From Actinostola sp. cb2023 (lineage: Eukaryota > Cnidaria > Anthozoa > Actiniaria > Actinostolidae), in assembly GCA_033675265.1 (NCBI GenBank), contig JAUJYZ010000848.1:1-64000 (forward strand): a stretch of DNA of 64,000 bases, given 5' to 3'. Below, piece by piece: positions 42,234-54,220 of this stretch (within the stretch, counting starts at the first letter, position 1; each line of letters begins with the position of its first letter). Both the position numbers and the translations under genes were made by a program. Under the pieces are notes generated by a model. It was given only the letters and a program-made list of their open reading frames with translations. It did no database searches and was not told the DNA's origin.

Positions 42234-43633
42234 TGAATAAGTACTAATAACCTATTTCTTTAATACTTACTTGTCATCAGTTAATCTACTCAAGATTTTT
42301 TAGTGGAAAATCGTCAGTGGACAACTGTATTATGTTTGCAGACCGTGCAATCATAAATCGGAGAAACGTCACAAGTGATGTGTCGTCATCGTACAGACCA
42401 AACAGGGACTTTCTACAAATTGTATTTAAATCAAGGGTGATTGGAGCAGCCATGTCTGTGTTGGGATTCGAAAGTACGTCTAACACTCCATCCAAATACA
42501 CATTGCCTGAGAACATGGCAACCCTGAGTAAGGCATCCAAGCTTCGGGTACTTCATCAGCTGTCTGCCAAGGTGGTTGACAAATTTGTTTTCAAAGACAA
42601 TGTGGCTGAGAAAATAAACAGTGTCCTTTCCGAACAGGAGAAAAGAAATGTGCTTGATAGACAGGGCTTAACTCCTGATGGGCGATTCCCGTGTCGAATT
42701 ACAGGATGTGGAAGTTCCTTTAAGCAGAATGGCAAAGCGAGAAGAAACCATGAGATTTCCCATAATCCACCAGTTCAGGTGGAAGATGAACCTTTCCCAG
42801 TTTCTTCTTCAAAAAACCCCCCCCCCCCCCCCCCCCCCCCTTCAAGGCCTAAAGAGACTAAATCAAACGATGATGCATTCAATTACAATTGTGCCCTATT
42901 AACAGATGGTTATTTATTCTTCAACTTCCTTGATACAATTAAGGAAGGTGATGGGGATCGAATAATAAGGCAATACAAGTACTTTTTGTTATATTGCAAA
43001 GCAGATGGAACACATAGCACCAAGTATGCTCTTGAATGCCTCTACCAATTATTCCTTGTATATGCTCTATTAACACCCAGAGATAGTGAACGTTTTGTTT
43101 GGAATCGATCGGTAAACAATCATGGCAAGAAAGCATGTAACATCCCTTTAGATGAAGCAACTGAGCACAGCAACAACTTCCTAAAACAGTGCATCAGGAA
43201 TTTGGGCCCAAACATCACAGAGGCAGCTGTTTCGAGACTATGTAAAGCAGAGAGTCTGACAAGATTGATGCTAGAAAATCTTGATGAAAGCCTACAACGC
43301 TTTTCTAGGTCTGGGAGCCATTCAGAATCATCAGCAAAAAAAGATCTGGATGAATTGATAAAGAAAGTTGCTAACTTCAAAGCCTTCAGCGAAATCGAGG
43401 GTCGCAAGTATACTCATTTTTTAGACTTTAAACGTGATAGACTGGAAGGTCTTGATGTGTCTGGTATTTATCAGTGGATCAACAGACACAAACGAAATGT
43501 TGATTTGGGTATAAGGTCCAGATAGGAATCAACCAATAATATTTCAAACACTTCTGTTTATTTACATATGTATATACATGTAGCGTACAATCACATGTGA
43601 AGCATCTATGACAATTTATTATCCATAAGTGGT

Positions 43634-43810
43634 AGAGGTAATCATACGGTTTCAAGTTCAATTTAGAATAAATTTATTATTATAAGTGGGTTTTTTTCAA
43701 AGACTATCAAAATTGCACAAGCCCGGGCGAGGGCGAGTGCAATTTCAGCTCTTTGAAAAACACACTCGTGCAAATTATTCCAAATTGAACGAGAAATCGT
43801 ATGATTACCA
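43634..43810. repeat. Inverted-repeat (MITE-like) element
   Basis: AGGTAATCATACGGTTTCAAGTTCAATTTAGAATAA mirrors TTATTCCAAATTGAACGAGAAATCGTATGATTACC, and inner GTGCAATT/AAAGA segments also pair. The whole 175 bp can fold as one hairpin. Confidence 0.7.
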
Positions 43811-44240
43811 ATTAGTAATATTCATGAAAAAAAGTAACTTGCACTGCACTGATCTTAGCCAATCAGAATCGAGCATTTTTTCATGAATATTATTACACTG
43901 ATGTTAGTCAAGAACAGTTGTGTAAATCACATGTTGTAGTTTCTAGAGGGTGAAACAGTCACCAATGCTTAGATAATGCATTCAATAAATTGATCCTATT
44001 CCAGAATAAGAATACAATGTAATACTGATGTTGTGTAAAGCACATGTTAGTGTCTGGAAGGTGAAACAGTCACCAATGCTTATTGATCCTATTCCAGAAT
44101 AAGAATATGTATACAATGCATCACTAGAAATCACTATTCTTATCTTGTAAATGTTGATTTGGGGATGAGGTCCAGATAGGAATCAACCAGGAATATTTCA
44201 AGCACTTAAAATAAAAGGTGAAACAGTCACCAATGCTCAA

Positions 44241-44618
44241 GTGTATTTAGACCTGGTATTTACAATGTACATGAGACCGGTACAAACTCAGGAACTCGTG
44301 CTGGTACATTTATAACTTTTACAGCTGTTTACATGTACATGAGACCGGTAGGAAATGTTAGGACAAAAAAAAAACAGTTGGAAAAACAGTCAGAATTCCA
44401 GTGACTGGTCTGAGATTCATTTGTGTTTACATGGCAGAACAGTCTGAACTCAGATCAGCACGACTTGTTTATATCATTAATTAAGCAACCGTAATAAGTC
44501 AAACCAGTCTGGCTTCATTTTACAGTTGTGGTCTCATGTAAACACAAATAAAGAAAAGTATGAAAGCCTATACAAAGTCATGCTGGTCTGAGTTTGTAAT
44601 GGTCTGATGTAAATACAC
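44241..44618. repeat. Inverted-repeat (MITE-like) element
   Basis: The terminal GTGTATTTAGACC / GATGTAAATACAC pair and internal CATGAGACC / GGTCTCATG pairs define a ~380 bp non-coding unit. Confidence 0.6.
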
Positions 44619-44701
44619 TCTTAGATGAAAGGCTATTGAGAGTAAATAAAGACAAGAAAAAATTCAATATTACATGTATAAGTGTTTTGATTTACTTTTA
44701 T

Positions 44702-46943
44702 CTATATCCTCTCAATTGCTATCAAAATACCTGGTGGGATTTCATCATCCAATGACTCTGTCGAATTGTCCAGTGACTCTTCAAGCATAGAGATTGACCC
44801 ATCCAACTGGGATAATGAAATGTTATTAACAGTCATATCAAACAGTTCATTGTCTTGAAAAATCTCATCCCATTCATCCACGAGCTCATCATCAAACTCG
44901 TTGTTGCTCTCAAAATGGGCACCATTCAAGTCTGTGTCACATGTTACATCCTCAAACACAATACTGATGACTGATAAAATGTTCTGTGCATGACGTTTGT
45001 CCCATACTTCTACTGATTTATAAATGTCTGACAGGGTAAAAATCGAGGCTATGCTTTCCAACACTTGGGATGTCTGGTGCTCGGAAAAACCCAACATGAA
45101 GTGAAGATTTGTTAGGGTTTTGACTTCTCCATTTGCAGTTGTATTTAAAAGTTTCAAGACTAATGTTTTATGATATTGATTTAAGACATCCTCTACAAGT
45201 GTTTTGCTGTCTGCTGATACATTTCTTTCCTTGACTGAGGCTCCATTTTCAGTTTGAATATCTATTGTAGGGTATTTAGCATAACTACTACAGTTTGCCT
45301 GCTCACAGTCACAACTAGCTGCACATATGTCACAGCACATGTGAGGTACTTCTGTATCTACAGAATCTGCATCGAAATGCTTCATCAGAGTCATTCTTCT
45401 GCACTCTTTAGTCTTGTAAAAGACTTAATGTCTGAATGGACGTGGTTCAGTAATATACCATGATATAGCAAAAAAAGCAACACTTTCACCACTGTCTCTT
45501 CCAGCACGTCCAGTCTCCTGTACATACGCCTCTACATTTTTGGAAGGTCCATAATGAATTATTCTTTTTACACCTTTACAGTCATGCTATGCCAAATGCA
45601 ATTGTAGCTACAAGTAACCTCACTGTACCATGTTCCTGTTGAAAAGACTCTAAAACATTTTTCTTGTTTGCTTCTGGAGTACATGAATGGAGCATTTCGA
45701 CTAGTGGAGATCCATTGCTATTGGTCATATTCTCCTTACCAAGCAGACCACTGATAGTAGCATAAATGATGCTACACTGTTTAATCGTTTGACAGTACAC
45801 GATGGTCCTTGTAGAGTTATATTGTTCTCTCCTCAACTCATCTGTGAGCCAAACAAAGTATTCCTCGTGTTCAGCCTTTTTATCCATACAATGAACAACA
45901 TATCTGATGTTTGATTTGTTTGGACTTTCTTTGATTTCATCAAAATGTTCCATATGCAAGATGTTGAGGATGGTATCTCTTGTGAGGCGTGTGGCAGTGG
46001 CTGTCAAAGCAATGACTGGAATGTCTGATGCCAAAGACCTTAACTCATACAACTTTCCATACGACTCCCTAAATGCAGCCATTTTGTTGTCCTGCGAAGT
46101 CCCCCTAGTAATTGAGATTGTATACTGTATTTTTAATTAGAACTCAGAAAATAGTATGCACCGTTCATACAATGCAATCTCACACAAACGCCACGATTGC
46201 GTTGTTATTCTATGATCGGGATTTGTTCAAGGGGTTTTCATTTCTGGAAAGTGCAACTACATGTACTTTAGGGTAAGAAATTTTAAATTGTTTCGGACTT
46301 TTCCTGTAATCTAAATAGGGTCCAAGGGCTTGCAAAATGGATAGATTTCGACTATTGACTATTGTTGTATTCGAATGAAAGCAGTATTTTCATTTCGTGA
46401 AAGTACTATATGTAAAAGCCAAGCTTTCTACATCTAAAGAATAACTAGGCAAAATGCTGCCTGAAAGCTCACTTACCATTGCTTTAGAACATGTGCCTCA
46501 TCAATTGCAATGACACAAAGCTTACGGGAGTACACATCGTTGTGCAACATCGATCTCCAGCGCTCGTTTTTGAGCCACGCTTCCGGGGATCCATAAACCA
46601 CCGAATACTCTCCCCTCTCAGCATGTTTTCTTTCATCTTCAGAAGCTGAAGTTAGGTTTAGGGCTTTAATGCCGACACTCGTTAGGAACTTGACTTGGTC
46701 TTCCATAAGACTGATCAAAGGACTAACCACCACGACAATATGCCCTGAACTTGATCTAAGTACATCAAATACGGTTGGTAAAGCTTGATAAATGAGCGAT
46801 TTACCAAAGCCCGTAGGTAAATTAACGAAAACATCTTTTTTCTTTTCTATAACTGGACTTATAGCTGTCTTCTGGTGTGTATTTAAGCAAGAAATTTTGA
46901 ATTTGGAAGCCACGAGAGAAAATACTTCATCAAGCGACGCCAT
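44702..46943 (-). pseudogene. RecQ-like DNA helicase, two exons, several frameshifts
   Basis: Exon 1 (46,943-46,477) has the Q-region THQKTAI, Walker A LPTGFGKSLIYQALP, motif Ia VVVSPLISLMEDQV and Walker B IAIDEAH, ending KQW at a GTAAGT donor. Exon 2 starts at 46,104 in matching phase and carries VIALTATAT (motif III), RTIVYCQTIKQC and RLLVATIAFGI (motif V). At about 45,580 the frame is broken just as motif V continues; the motif VI region ([10 protein letters not shown]) follows in another frame. Two further shifts (a T-run near 45,465 and near 45,405) precede the zinc-binding MCCDICAASCDC and an acidic tail. The intact form would be a 3'-5' helicase. It is distinct from the 15.7 kb copy. 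Confidence 0.75.
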
Positions 46944-47232
46944 TTTGATTGTGATTATAAGACACGCGCTCTGATTGGCTTGCTCGCCTTGGCGCGAACG
47001 GTTTCAGGATATGAGAACCAAACTCTTATTGGTCAGATCCGGGAAAGGAATGTAGTTCAAAAGAAAGCAGCCGATTGTGGAGAGGGAGCACAGGGATCCC
47101 GAAACTAAGAACGGGTGCATAGGAGACTACCTGTACGTATATACCCCCTCCTTAAAAAAATACTGGATCCGCCCCTGCCTGTATATATACACTCTTACAC
47201 ACTTGAACTTAAGGTGATTCCCTTGTTTTGCA

Positions 47233-47590
47233 TTGCGCGCGCTCTACTGCGCACGATTCTGAATAAAATTTTAGTTGACGAGCGCGCGCTAACTTACGCC
47301 ATCGAGCTCGCGCACATTGGAGACCATTGGAAATCGTTAAATATTTCAAGTGTAACTGAAGTTTTCTCAAAATAAATCGAAAACGAGCACGGTGACCCCC
47401 ATTTTTTATTCAATAACTTTCATCACACTATAGTTCTCTAATATATAGCAAAGTATTAAAAAAAGTTAGGATCTCAAACATAAAAAAAATTGAATAAAAG
47501 CATACGGAGTATCGATTTTTAGACCCTCTCGGTGCTTCGATCATCTGTGTTTTTTGTTCTATTTTTCGACAACTATGCAAAATTCGAGCA
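47233..47590 (+). repeat. Dispersed ~360 bp repeat, copy 2
   Basis: Inverted relative to 4,989-5,360. It directly abuts the left side of the IS630-like element at 47,671. A diverged relative of its GGTGACCCCC block and of the AAGGTGATTCCCTTG flank recurs in inverted form at 53,430-53,555 on the other side of that element. Confidence 0.7.
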
Positions 47591-47911
47591 TTTTCTTACT
47601 ATCAGACGGTAGGCTAGAGATACAAAAGCAATAGCAAACACTGTAGTTCATTATTAATAGTTTGTCTTTTACAGTCAAAGGACATGAAGCGTGCCCCCCT
47701 AGACTGCAATATTCAATTCATTATTGGATTTTTGTCGTTTCAATCTTCCGTTTTCGAAAACAAAATTAAACTCAAATCACGAATTCTGATTGGATTATTG
47801 TTAACGATATCAACTCCATAAAAGGAAGCACTTCACTCCATATATAGAAATCACACAGGAATCCCATCAGTATTTCTGTCATGATAAACATTTCCATGTG
47901 CTTCGACCAAG

Positions 47912-50900
47912 ATGGCGGCAAGCGATGCGCCGGGAAAGGTAAGTTAGTCAATAAAGTTCACAACGTAATTCATGTTTTTCACTGTTTTTTTTGTTGACAT
48001 TATAGACATTGTAAAACTAGCAAGTTTTGTTAGCGATACTGTAGGTCCCCAGGCGCTTGAAAGTCAAGAACCTATTGTAAAACGTGATTTCGTCTGACAT
48101 AGGCATGCATGTTATTGTCCATATTAGTAGCGTTTTTAAAGTAATAGCAACTTTTGCATCTCACATTTTACAGGGAAATGGAAAGACAGTGCTGATTGAA
48201 TTTGAAGGGTTGAAAAAAGTGATCTGTATCATTGAAAACAACATAAAAGAAAAAGAAGATTTACTGCAATTGTTCAGTACAACTACCAGCTTGACAATAC
48301 CCAAATCGCCAATGTTGTTCATTTCACTGCAAAGATTTGATACTGAATGGCAAGAGTTCATTGATATAGAAATGAATGAAATAAGAAACAAGGACAAACT
48401 CAGGATTGAAATTGTGAAGCAAAGTACGCTGACATGTATGCAGGAATCGTCAAACCCCAGCAAAGGTTCTACTGGGAATGCTACTGTAAGTAGTAGTGTC
48501 ATTGACATTGGAACAGAGCAACTGATATCAAATCTAGAAAAAGAGAAACAAGGTCTGGAATTTAGACTGAACCTGGCAGTGGCAACAGTCTCTTCATTAA
48601 AGGAACCACCAAAACCCCGAATGCATTTTGGCAAAAATACTGCATTCACATGTAGTAATTACCATTATCAAGGGCACAGAATGAGTTCATGTGGGCAGCC
48701 CCCATGTAGGGGTTTTGAGGAATGTGGGAACAAAGGTCTTCATAAAGAATATAGGGACCAACTGAAACAGGTAAATAATAATAATAATAATAATAATACT
48801 TTAAATCAATATTTTTGATGAGATTGATAATGTTTCTAATTTTCATAAGCCTATAAAACAGTACATTTCCTCCTGTATTGTATTTTGCATATCTCTCAAG
48901 GACCCATCTCTTAAACAATATGTATTTTATTTATTTAAATTGTGAAATTACAATACAAAAAATATACAATACAAGGGGTAGGGTAGAGTGCAATTTAGAA
49001 AAGCTTGAAAACTAAATAACTAATTAGTACTAAATACACTAATGTAGCACTAATGAAACAATAGAAATGACACTATTTAGTACTATTTAAAGTTAGTACT
49101 ATTTCACGCTTTTCTAAATTGCACTCTATTCACAACAGTAAAGCCAATTATTGCAGGCCCGGTATGTAGACAACTTAAAGTTAAAAGTGTACTGAAATGG
49201 GATTGAGTTCTTAATTGGCTGTCAATATATATATTTTTCAGGCTGAAGCTGAAGTTAAAGAGATAAAAAAACTTCTCAAGAAAAATGTAGAGGAAGCTGA
49301 AAACTATGCGTTGCTCAGGTATGTGGATGAAGCTACTTCTTTAAAAGTTGGTAGAACTTTAAGCTTCATGAGGGACTGTGCATTGGCATAAATACAACAC
49401 TTGAACCAAAAATGAAACCGCAAATAATTAATTTTATGAAAATGTTATTATAATACTGAAATTATATTATTGTATTTTGTTATCATGACATAATGAGTTA
49501 TAGAGAGGACAAGAACCAACTTCTTCTCAGTAATGAGAAAAAGATTGCAAAGCTGCAATCCAGTGAAGTACTCCAATAGAGTTTGTTTAGATAATGACCT
49601 AAGGGTTCTGGCAACTACATGCAAATACAAAGTCCCCCAGGACACTGCTGATTTGGAAGAGATGGTTGAAAGTTACAGAAGCAAATCAAGTAGTTTGAAA
49701 GTTGAATCTGGACTGAGCGACATAGGATTTGGTAATTCAAGTATCAAATAATACTGTATTTATGTGATGGGATGTCCAAGGCATTTAATATACCAAATTT
49801 GATGCTTGCAAAGGGGAATTTATTTTATAAGATGTATTACAATTTACTAAAATATAGATGATAAGATTTGAGATCCTTTGTATCTAAGTAGGAAAGTAAT
49901 AAGTTTAATTTTGTTGTGCTTTTAAAGGAAATAGAAAGAGTGCTGCTTCCAAAGGTGACTTCAATATGTGGCATGATAACCTGCAGCCATATCAGAGACA
50001 TGGGAATATTGCTACCACATCAGATGCGACCTATAAGAGTAAGTGGGGATTGCCACGGACAAGTCAGCTTGAGAATCACACTTGGCACAGCCCACCACAC
50101 AACCAGCCAAGTCCTGTCACTTATGCACAAAATTGGCAATCACCAAAGCAATTCCATAGTCCTAGTAATTGGCAAAGTCCCTACAACAGTGCACAGAATT
50201 GGCAATCGCCAAAGCAATTACATAGTCCTGGTAATTGGCAAAGTCCCTACAACAGTGCACAGAATTGGCAATCGCCAAAGCAATTCCATAGTTCTGGTAA
50301 TTGGCAAAGTCAATACAACACTCCCCAAATCCCTGCTTCCCATATATGGCATAACTCCCCTGTTATAAATAACAGGGTAAGAATTAGTTATTCTCCATAT
50401 AGAAGAGTAAATAATCAGAGATTTCAAGATAGAAGCAAATACAATCACCCACAACAAGGTTCTGGTGATTTCCACACATCACCATACTCACAGTTCCAGC
50501 AGTCCTCAGTGTACCAGCACAGGCCAGCCAGGTCTTTAAATACCAACACACCTGCTGTAGCAAGAAGTACATGTACCAATACACAGTCTAGCTCCAGAAA
50601 AGAACTGAGGTATGGAACACAAACATCATCTGGGAAACAGGACAACCAGAAAAGAACAAAAGCAAGCGCTGCAGATCTAGGCAAGAAGTTCAGGAAGTCA
50701 TTAAACACAGAAAAGAACAGTCCAAGTTTAATTCAGTCAGAAGATGAAGATGAAACCCAAGACATGCCTAGTGATAATGAGTTTCCCACAACAGACAAGA
50801 TACTGGAAACAGCTCAGATTATCAAAGAAGACACACGTACATGTAGTGTGACAGATCAGCCTTTGATGAATGGAGCTAAGGCACAGGATAGTGTAGTTGA

Positions 50901-50985
50901 CAATGAATCACAAGCATTTGATTTTGATAGGTGGGTTGAGCAGCAAAAAGTTGTTGTTGGTAAAGACAATTACAATACTGAGTAA
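47912..50985 (+). CDS. Transposon accessory protein, five exons, intact frame
   Basis: Exons 47,912-47,938, 48,174-48,770, 49,242-49,318, 49,508-49,731 and 49,928-50,985. All junctions are GT-AG with consistent phases and give 660 codons without a stop. Exon 1 is the start MAASDAPGK. Exon 2 holds an N-terminal helical region and a cysteine/histidine block (CSNYHYQGHRMSSCGQPPC, CGNKGLH) that should bind zinc. Exons 3-4 form a coiled coil and a basic KRLQSCNPVKY segment. Exon 5 is low-complexity, with a three-times repeated NWQSP/QNWQSPKQ block at residues ~360-420 and an acidic tail. I recall the zinc block plus NP-x-KY pattern from cnidarian transposon neighbourhoods but know no function. DNA or transposase binding is inferred. 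Intactness contrasts with the damaged transposase. Confidence 0.65.
48986..49126. repeat. Inverted-repeat element, family B, copy 2
   Basis: GAGTGCAATTTAGAAAAGC and its reverse complement flank a centre with TAGCACTAATGAAACAATAG and TTTAGTACTATTTA, as at 40,554-40,703. Arms differ between the copies while the centre is shared. It lies in intron 2 of the accessory gene. Confidence 0.7.
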
Positions 50986-51499
50986 TATTTTTTTAGAAAT
51001 CTCAGTGTATCTACTGTATTGTTGAGTTAAATTTATTTCTAATTGTAGTAGAATTGTAGTCTCGTTATTTTCTATTTTTTTCAGGTACGTTTGTACATGT
51101 AGCTCAGTGGCTTGTTTTGGAAAAGTGATAAAAGGGAGGACTTGATTCCTAAAATAGTATGCCAACTGAAATAATTTTGAGATTGAAAGAATAGTAATGT
51201 TGTTGCTTAGAACACTTGAGATGAAGGGCCGTTAGCAGCTCAATAGTAAATGATTTTAATGTTGGATTGTTTTTGCCATAATAAAGTTGTTCTTGTTAGT
51301 ACTGTAGTGTTTTGTGTGTGTGTGTGTGTCACCCAGGTGTAAAGTGATATGTGTAATACACCAAATTCATCAAAATAATGAAGAGTAGAATGAAACAGAG
51401 TAAGTGACAACATTTATTGTTATTTCATTGTTACTGAATCCACTTCATTCTGAACTTCTCAACTTTATTTGAGGCATTAATAGTCATTATTATTATTAT

Positions 51500-51619
51500 T
51501 ACAGTCTGACCTCTATTAAGCGATCAGTTTTCAAAGTCCCAAATTGATTTTCACCCATACAAACTCTGCATTTGCTACCAAAGTTCCGAGAGTGGCCACT
51601 TAATAGAGGTTGGACTGTA
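51500..51619. mobile_element. Tc1/mariner-type MITE
   Basis: TACAGTCTGACCTCTATTAAG and CTTAATAGAGGTTGGACTGTA form the ends of a 120 bp unit flanked by TA. It is nested between the two genes of the larger element. Confidence 0.75.
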
Positions 51620-52284
51620 TTATAAGAGCCCATCTGGCTTTATAAGAATCCCATCAATAATTTGTTCTACACATGTATGGAAAAACATGTACCATGCTAC
51701 ACTTGTAGCATGCTACACAAATGTTAAGACCACCTCAGTGATTGATATATAGGCTGTGTTTTTTAAGAAGTCATACAAAAATGTCCCTACATTGGGTGTG
51801 AAATTAGAAGTAATGTTTACAGAATGAGCGGACTATAAACTCCATCCCAATTTACCTTGATCTAAAACAGTATTACATGAATTCTAAGCAAATTGTAAAG
51901 GTACTTTTGACGTCACTGTCACACGCAGGATACAGCTCAATGCATCCCACGTGCAAGAGAGGTCTTGCATTCGTAAATAGGAAGCTGTAAGAATTATTAT
52001 AGACAGTGTAGGTACATGTTACAGGCAATCAGTCTATCACTGATAGAGAACTGATTACAATAACACATTAGTGCTGTATCAGTGATATAGACACAAATGT
52101 TTTATTAATCAATGTCTTTACCGGGGTATAAAGATCCATGCATGTGACCAATTCAACAAACCAATTGTTCATGAATTATCCATGAGTCTGATAAGCTTTT
52201 TTATTGCTCTTCAACAGTAAGATATCTAACATGGTCCTCCTTCCACCTAGACTACTGTCCCATATAGTTTGCAAAATATCAGTC

Positions 52285-53131
52285 CTAAATAATGTATCCA
52301 CAGTGTTGGAAATAATTAAGTGACTGAGTAGGTGTGATATCATTAAGTGCATCCATGATGGCCATTTCTGTGTATTCTTGAGAATAAGTTTCATTTTGTC
52401 TCATTGTTTGCTTCATTTGGTGAAAACAATATTCACAAGTGTTTAAGTGTGGAGAATACGGTGGCTGAAATAATAATGTTATACCATGCATGCCAAGCAT
52501 TTGCCTCAGTGTTGTTTCTGTGATCCTACCATGATGAAAACCACAATTATCCATAATTACAGTGTCACCCTCGACAAAGACAGGTAAACCATCGCTTCTT
52601 ACACATGTGAGTGCATAATCAAAGAAAGCTACTAACTCATCTCCATTTGAAGCACCGGGAATTATGTTAAAATAATCAACCCCGAAAACACTGTGCAATA
52701 GATTTACAGTGTATGTAGCATTTGAAGCATACCTTTGTATTTCTATTGCTTTGGCCCCCTTATAGCTGCTTCCATATGCACGATTTGAAGTTGTCTTCAC
52801 AACCGAGGCCTCGTCAAAGAAATGAAGCGAAGTAGCAGGTAAGTCCCAGGTACTTACTGGGCTTTTGCAGCTTCCATATTTCGGCACATTGGAGTACGTT
52901 GTCTGTTACCTTGCTTGCATTAGTTCCTCCACGTGAGAAGGGAATAACAGTTCCATAGAGCTGAAAATGGCGTATTATTTTTCTGACTGCACTCCTTGAT
53001 ATTTGTAGATTATGTGCTACCTGATTCTTTGAGAAACCCTGGTTATATAAGTGAATTATTTCCTCTCTAATTGCATTCGGCAAAGGATATCCTGACTTAT
53101 AAAAACGGCCAAACTTGTTTCGACCAGCCAT
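52285..53131 (-). pseudogene. IS630-like DDE transposase with internal deletion
   Basis: The N-terminal frame (53,131-52,814) starts MAGRNKFGRFYK and holds a helix-turn-helix (IIHLYNQGFSKNQVAHNLQISRSAVRKI). After QKPSKY the coding sense jumps to another frame reading ATSLHFFDEASVVKTTSN, where the catalytic domain begins. The second Asp is in IMDNCGFHH and the Glu in YSPHLNTCEYCF, 38 residues between. About 70 residues expected between the two DNA-binding parts and the catalytic core are missing and the frame is shifted, so an internal deletion is likely. A GTAAGT sits at the break but no fitting acceptor follows. The catalytic residues are all present; the protein is probably inactive. Confidence 0.75.
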
Positions 53132-53691
53132 CTTTGACGAGACGTACGAAGAGCAAAGCCGTACTGATGGTATTCCTGTGTAGTTTCTATATATGGAGTT
53201 AGAGTTCGTGATTTGAATTTACAGTATTTTTGTTTACATTAACGGAATATTGAACTGACGAGAACGAAGAAGAATGAATTTTAAGTCCAATAATGAATTG
53301 AATATTGCAGTCTAGGGGGGCACGCTTCATGTCCTTTGACTGTCAGTTGTGGAAAATTATTTACCCGATCCTGATGTCACGCGAGACTCGACTGAAAGAC
53401 CTAAAATACCATAATTTCAAAGCAGTGTAGCGCAAAAATAAGCACGGTGACCCCCTCTTTTTATTGCATTTTTTGAAACTCCATACCGTAATGTATCACC
53501 ATGCCAAGTTATAGAAAATTCTAGGATTTGCTTCTTTTTCAAGGGAATCACCTTAAATAAAGACACTTTTTGGTGTATATGTTACAGGTCAAATTTAATT
53601 TCAGGTCTTTTTTTTAAACCTAGGTTGAATTTGTTTAAATGTTTTTAATCTAGGTTATTTTTTTCTAGGTTGATTTTTTTCAACCTAGGTT

Positions 53692-54015
53692 ATTAGTATT
53701 AGGGAAGATTATATAGTATTCAAGTACCTTGGGGTTAGGTTTAGGGTTAACACTAGTATTTGGGAAGGCTATAGTAATCAAGTACCTTGGGATTAGGTTT
53801 AGGGTTAAGTATTGGGGAAGGCTATAGTAATCAAGTACCTTGGGGTTAGGTTTAGGGTTAGTATTTGGGAAGGCTAAGTAATCAAGTACCTTGGGGTTAG
53901 GTTTAGGGTTAGTATTGGGGAAGGCTATAGTAATCAAGTACCTTGGAGTTAGGTTTAGGGTTAGTATTAGGGAAGGCTATAGTAATCAAGTACCTTGGGG
54001 TTAGGGTTGGGATTG
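53692..54015. repeat. ~57-bp minisatellite containing TTTAGGGTTAG
   Basis: Six copies of a unit GTATTGGGGAAGGCTATAGT...AAGTACCTTGGGGTTAGGTTTAGGGTTA. The telomere-like GGGTTAGGTTTAGGGTTA is part of each unit. Not an interstitial telomere array because the hexamers are embedded in a longer unit. Confidence 0.85.
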
Positions 54016-54033
54016 GGGTAGACTTGGTAGGAA

Positions 54034-54220
54034 TGAATACAATCTGCTTCGTTCTACTAGAGATCAATACAGGTACGTGTTGACGCGAATACAAGCTGCT
54101 TCGTTCTACTAAAGAGCAAGACAGGGAAGCGTTGACACGTTGACGTGAATACAGCTGCTTCGTTGTACTAGAGAGCAAGACACGGAAGTGTTGACGCATT
54201 GATGTGAATACAAACTGCTA
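54034..54220. repeat. ~55-bp tandem repeat, about 3.5 copies
   Basis: Unit GAATACAAGCTGCTTCGTTC...GTGTTGACGC, varying in length between copies. Adjacent to the previous minisatellite and inside the same element. Confidence 0.75.

Larger units (their letters stand above)
39462..43525 (+). pseudogene. DUF6589-like gene, three exons visible, one internal stop
   Basis: Exons deduced: 39,462-40,079 (donor GTAACT), 40,832-41,086 (donor GTGAGT) and 42,281-43,525. Exon 1: FVISFDNIDIHAQRRNM and FHWINHQMIENRVS. Exon 2: HGQLFSGDQLTVERAVNVIA, then TAA at 40,997, then GFTPKDRLEGINMQLGDWHAA in the same frame. Exon 3: DRAIINRRNV, a C2H2-like CRITGC...RRNHEISH, a poly-Pro run from a C tract, FVWNRSVNNHGKKACNIPLDEATEHSNNF and a basic tail. 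This order is that of DUF6589 proteins, which are multi-copy and probably transposon-derived. The internal stop, if real, disables it. The first N-terminal exons are not found, while the introns hold several MITEs. Confidence 0.65.
47671..53343. mobile_element. Second two-gene IS630-like DNA transposon
   Basis: The ends are perfect inverted repeats for about 58 bp, starting ACAGTCAAAGGACATGAAGC on the left and ending with its complement on the right. Imperfect pairing continues inward (CATATATAGAAA, ACACAGGAAT). It holds a plus-strand five-exon accessory gene and a minus-strand DDE transposase, convergent, the same plan as the 10.35-14.2 kb element. Two MITEs have inserted in it (48,986-49,126 and 51,500-51,619). 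Flanking TA on the left and TC on the right could be a mutated TA duplication. The strong end identity suggests recent mobility. Confidence 0.8.

Noticed and set aside
42823..42841. C homopolymer as a special signal
   Set aside because: A simple poly-C tract encoding prolines in frame; likely slippage-prone but not otherwise meaningful.
53692..54015. Interstitial telomere repeat
   Set aside because: TTAGGG-like hexamers occur only as part of a ~57-bp minisatellite unit.
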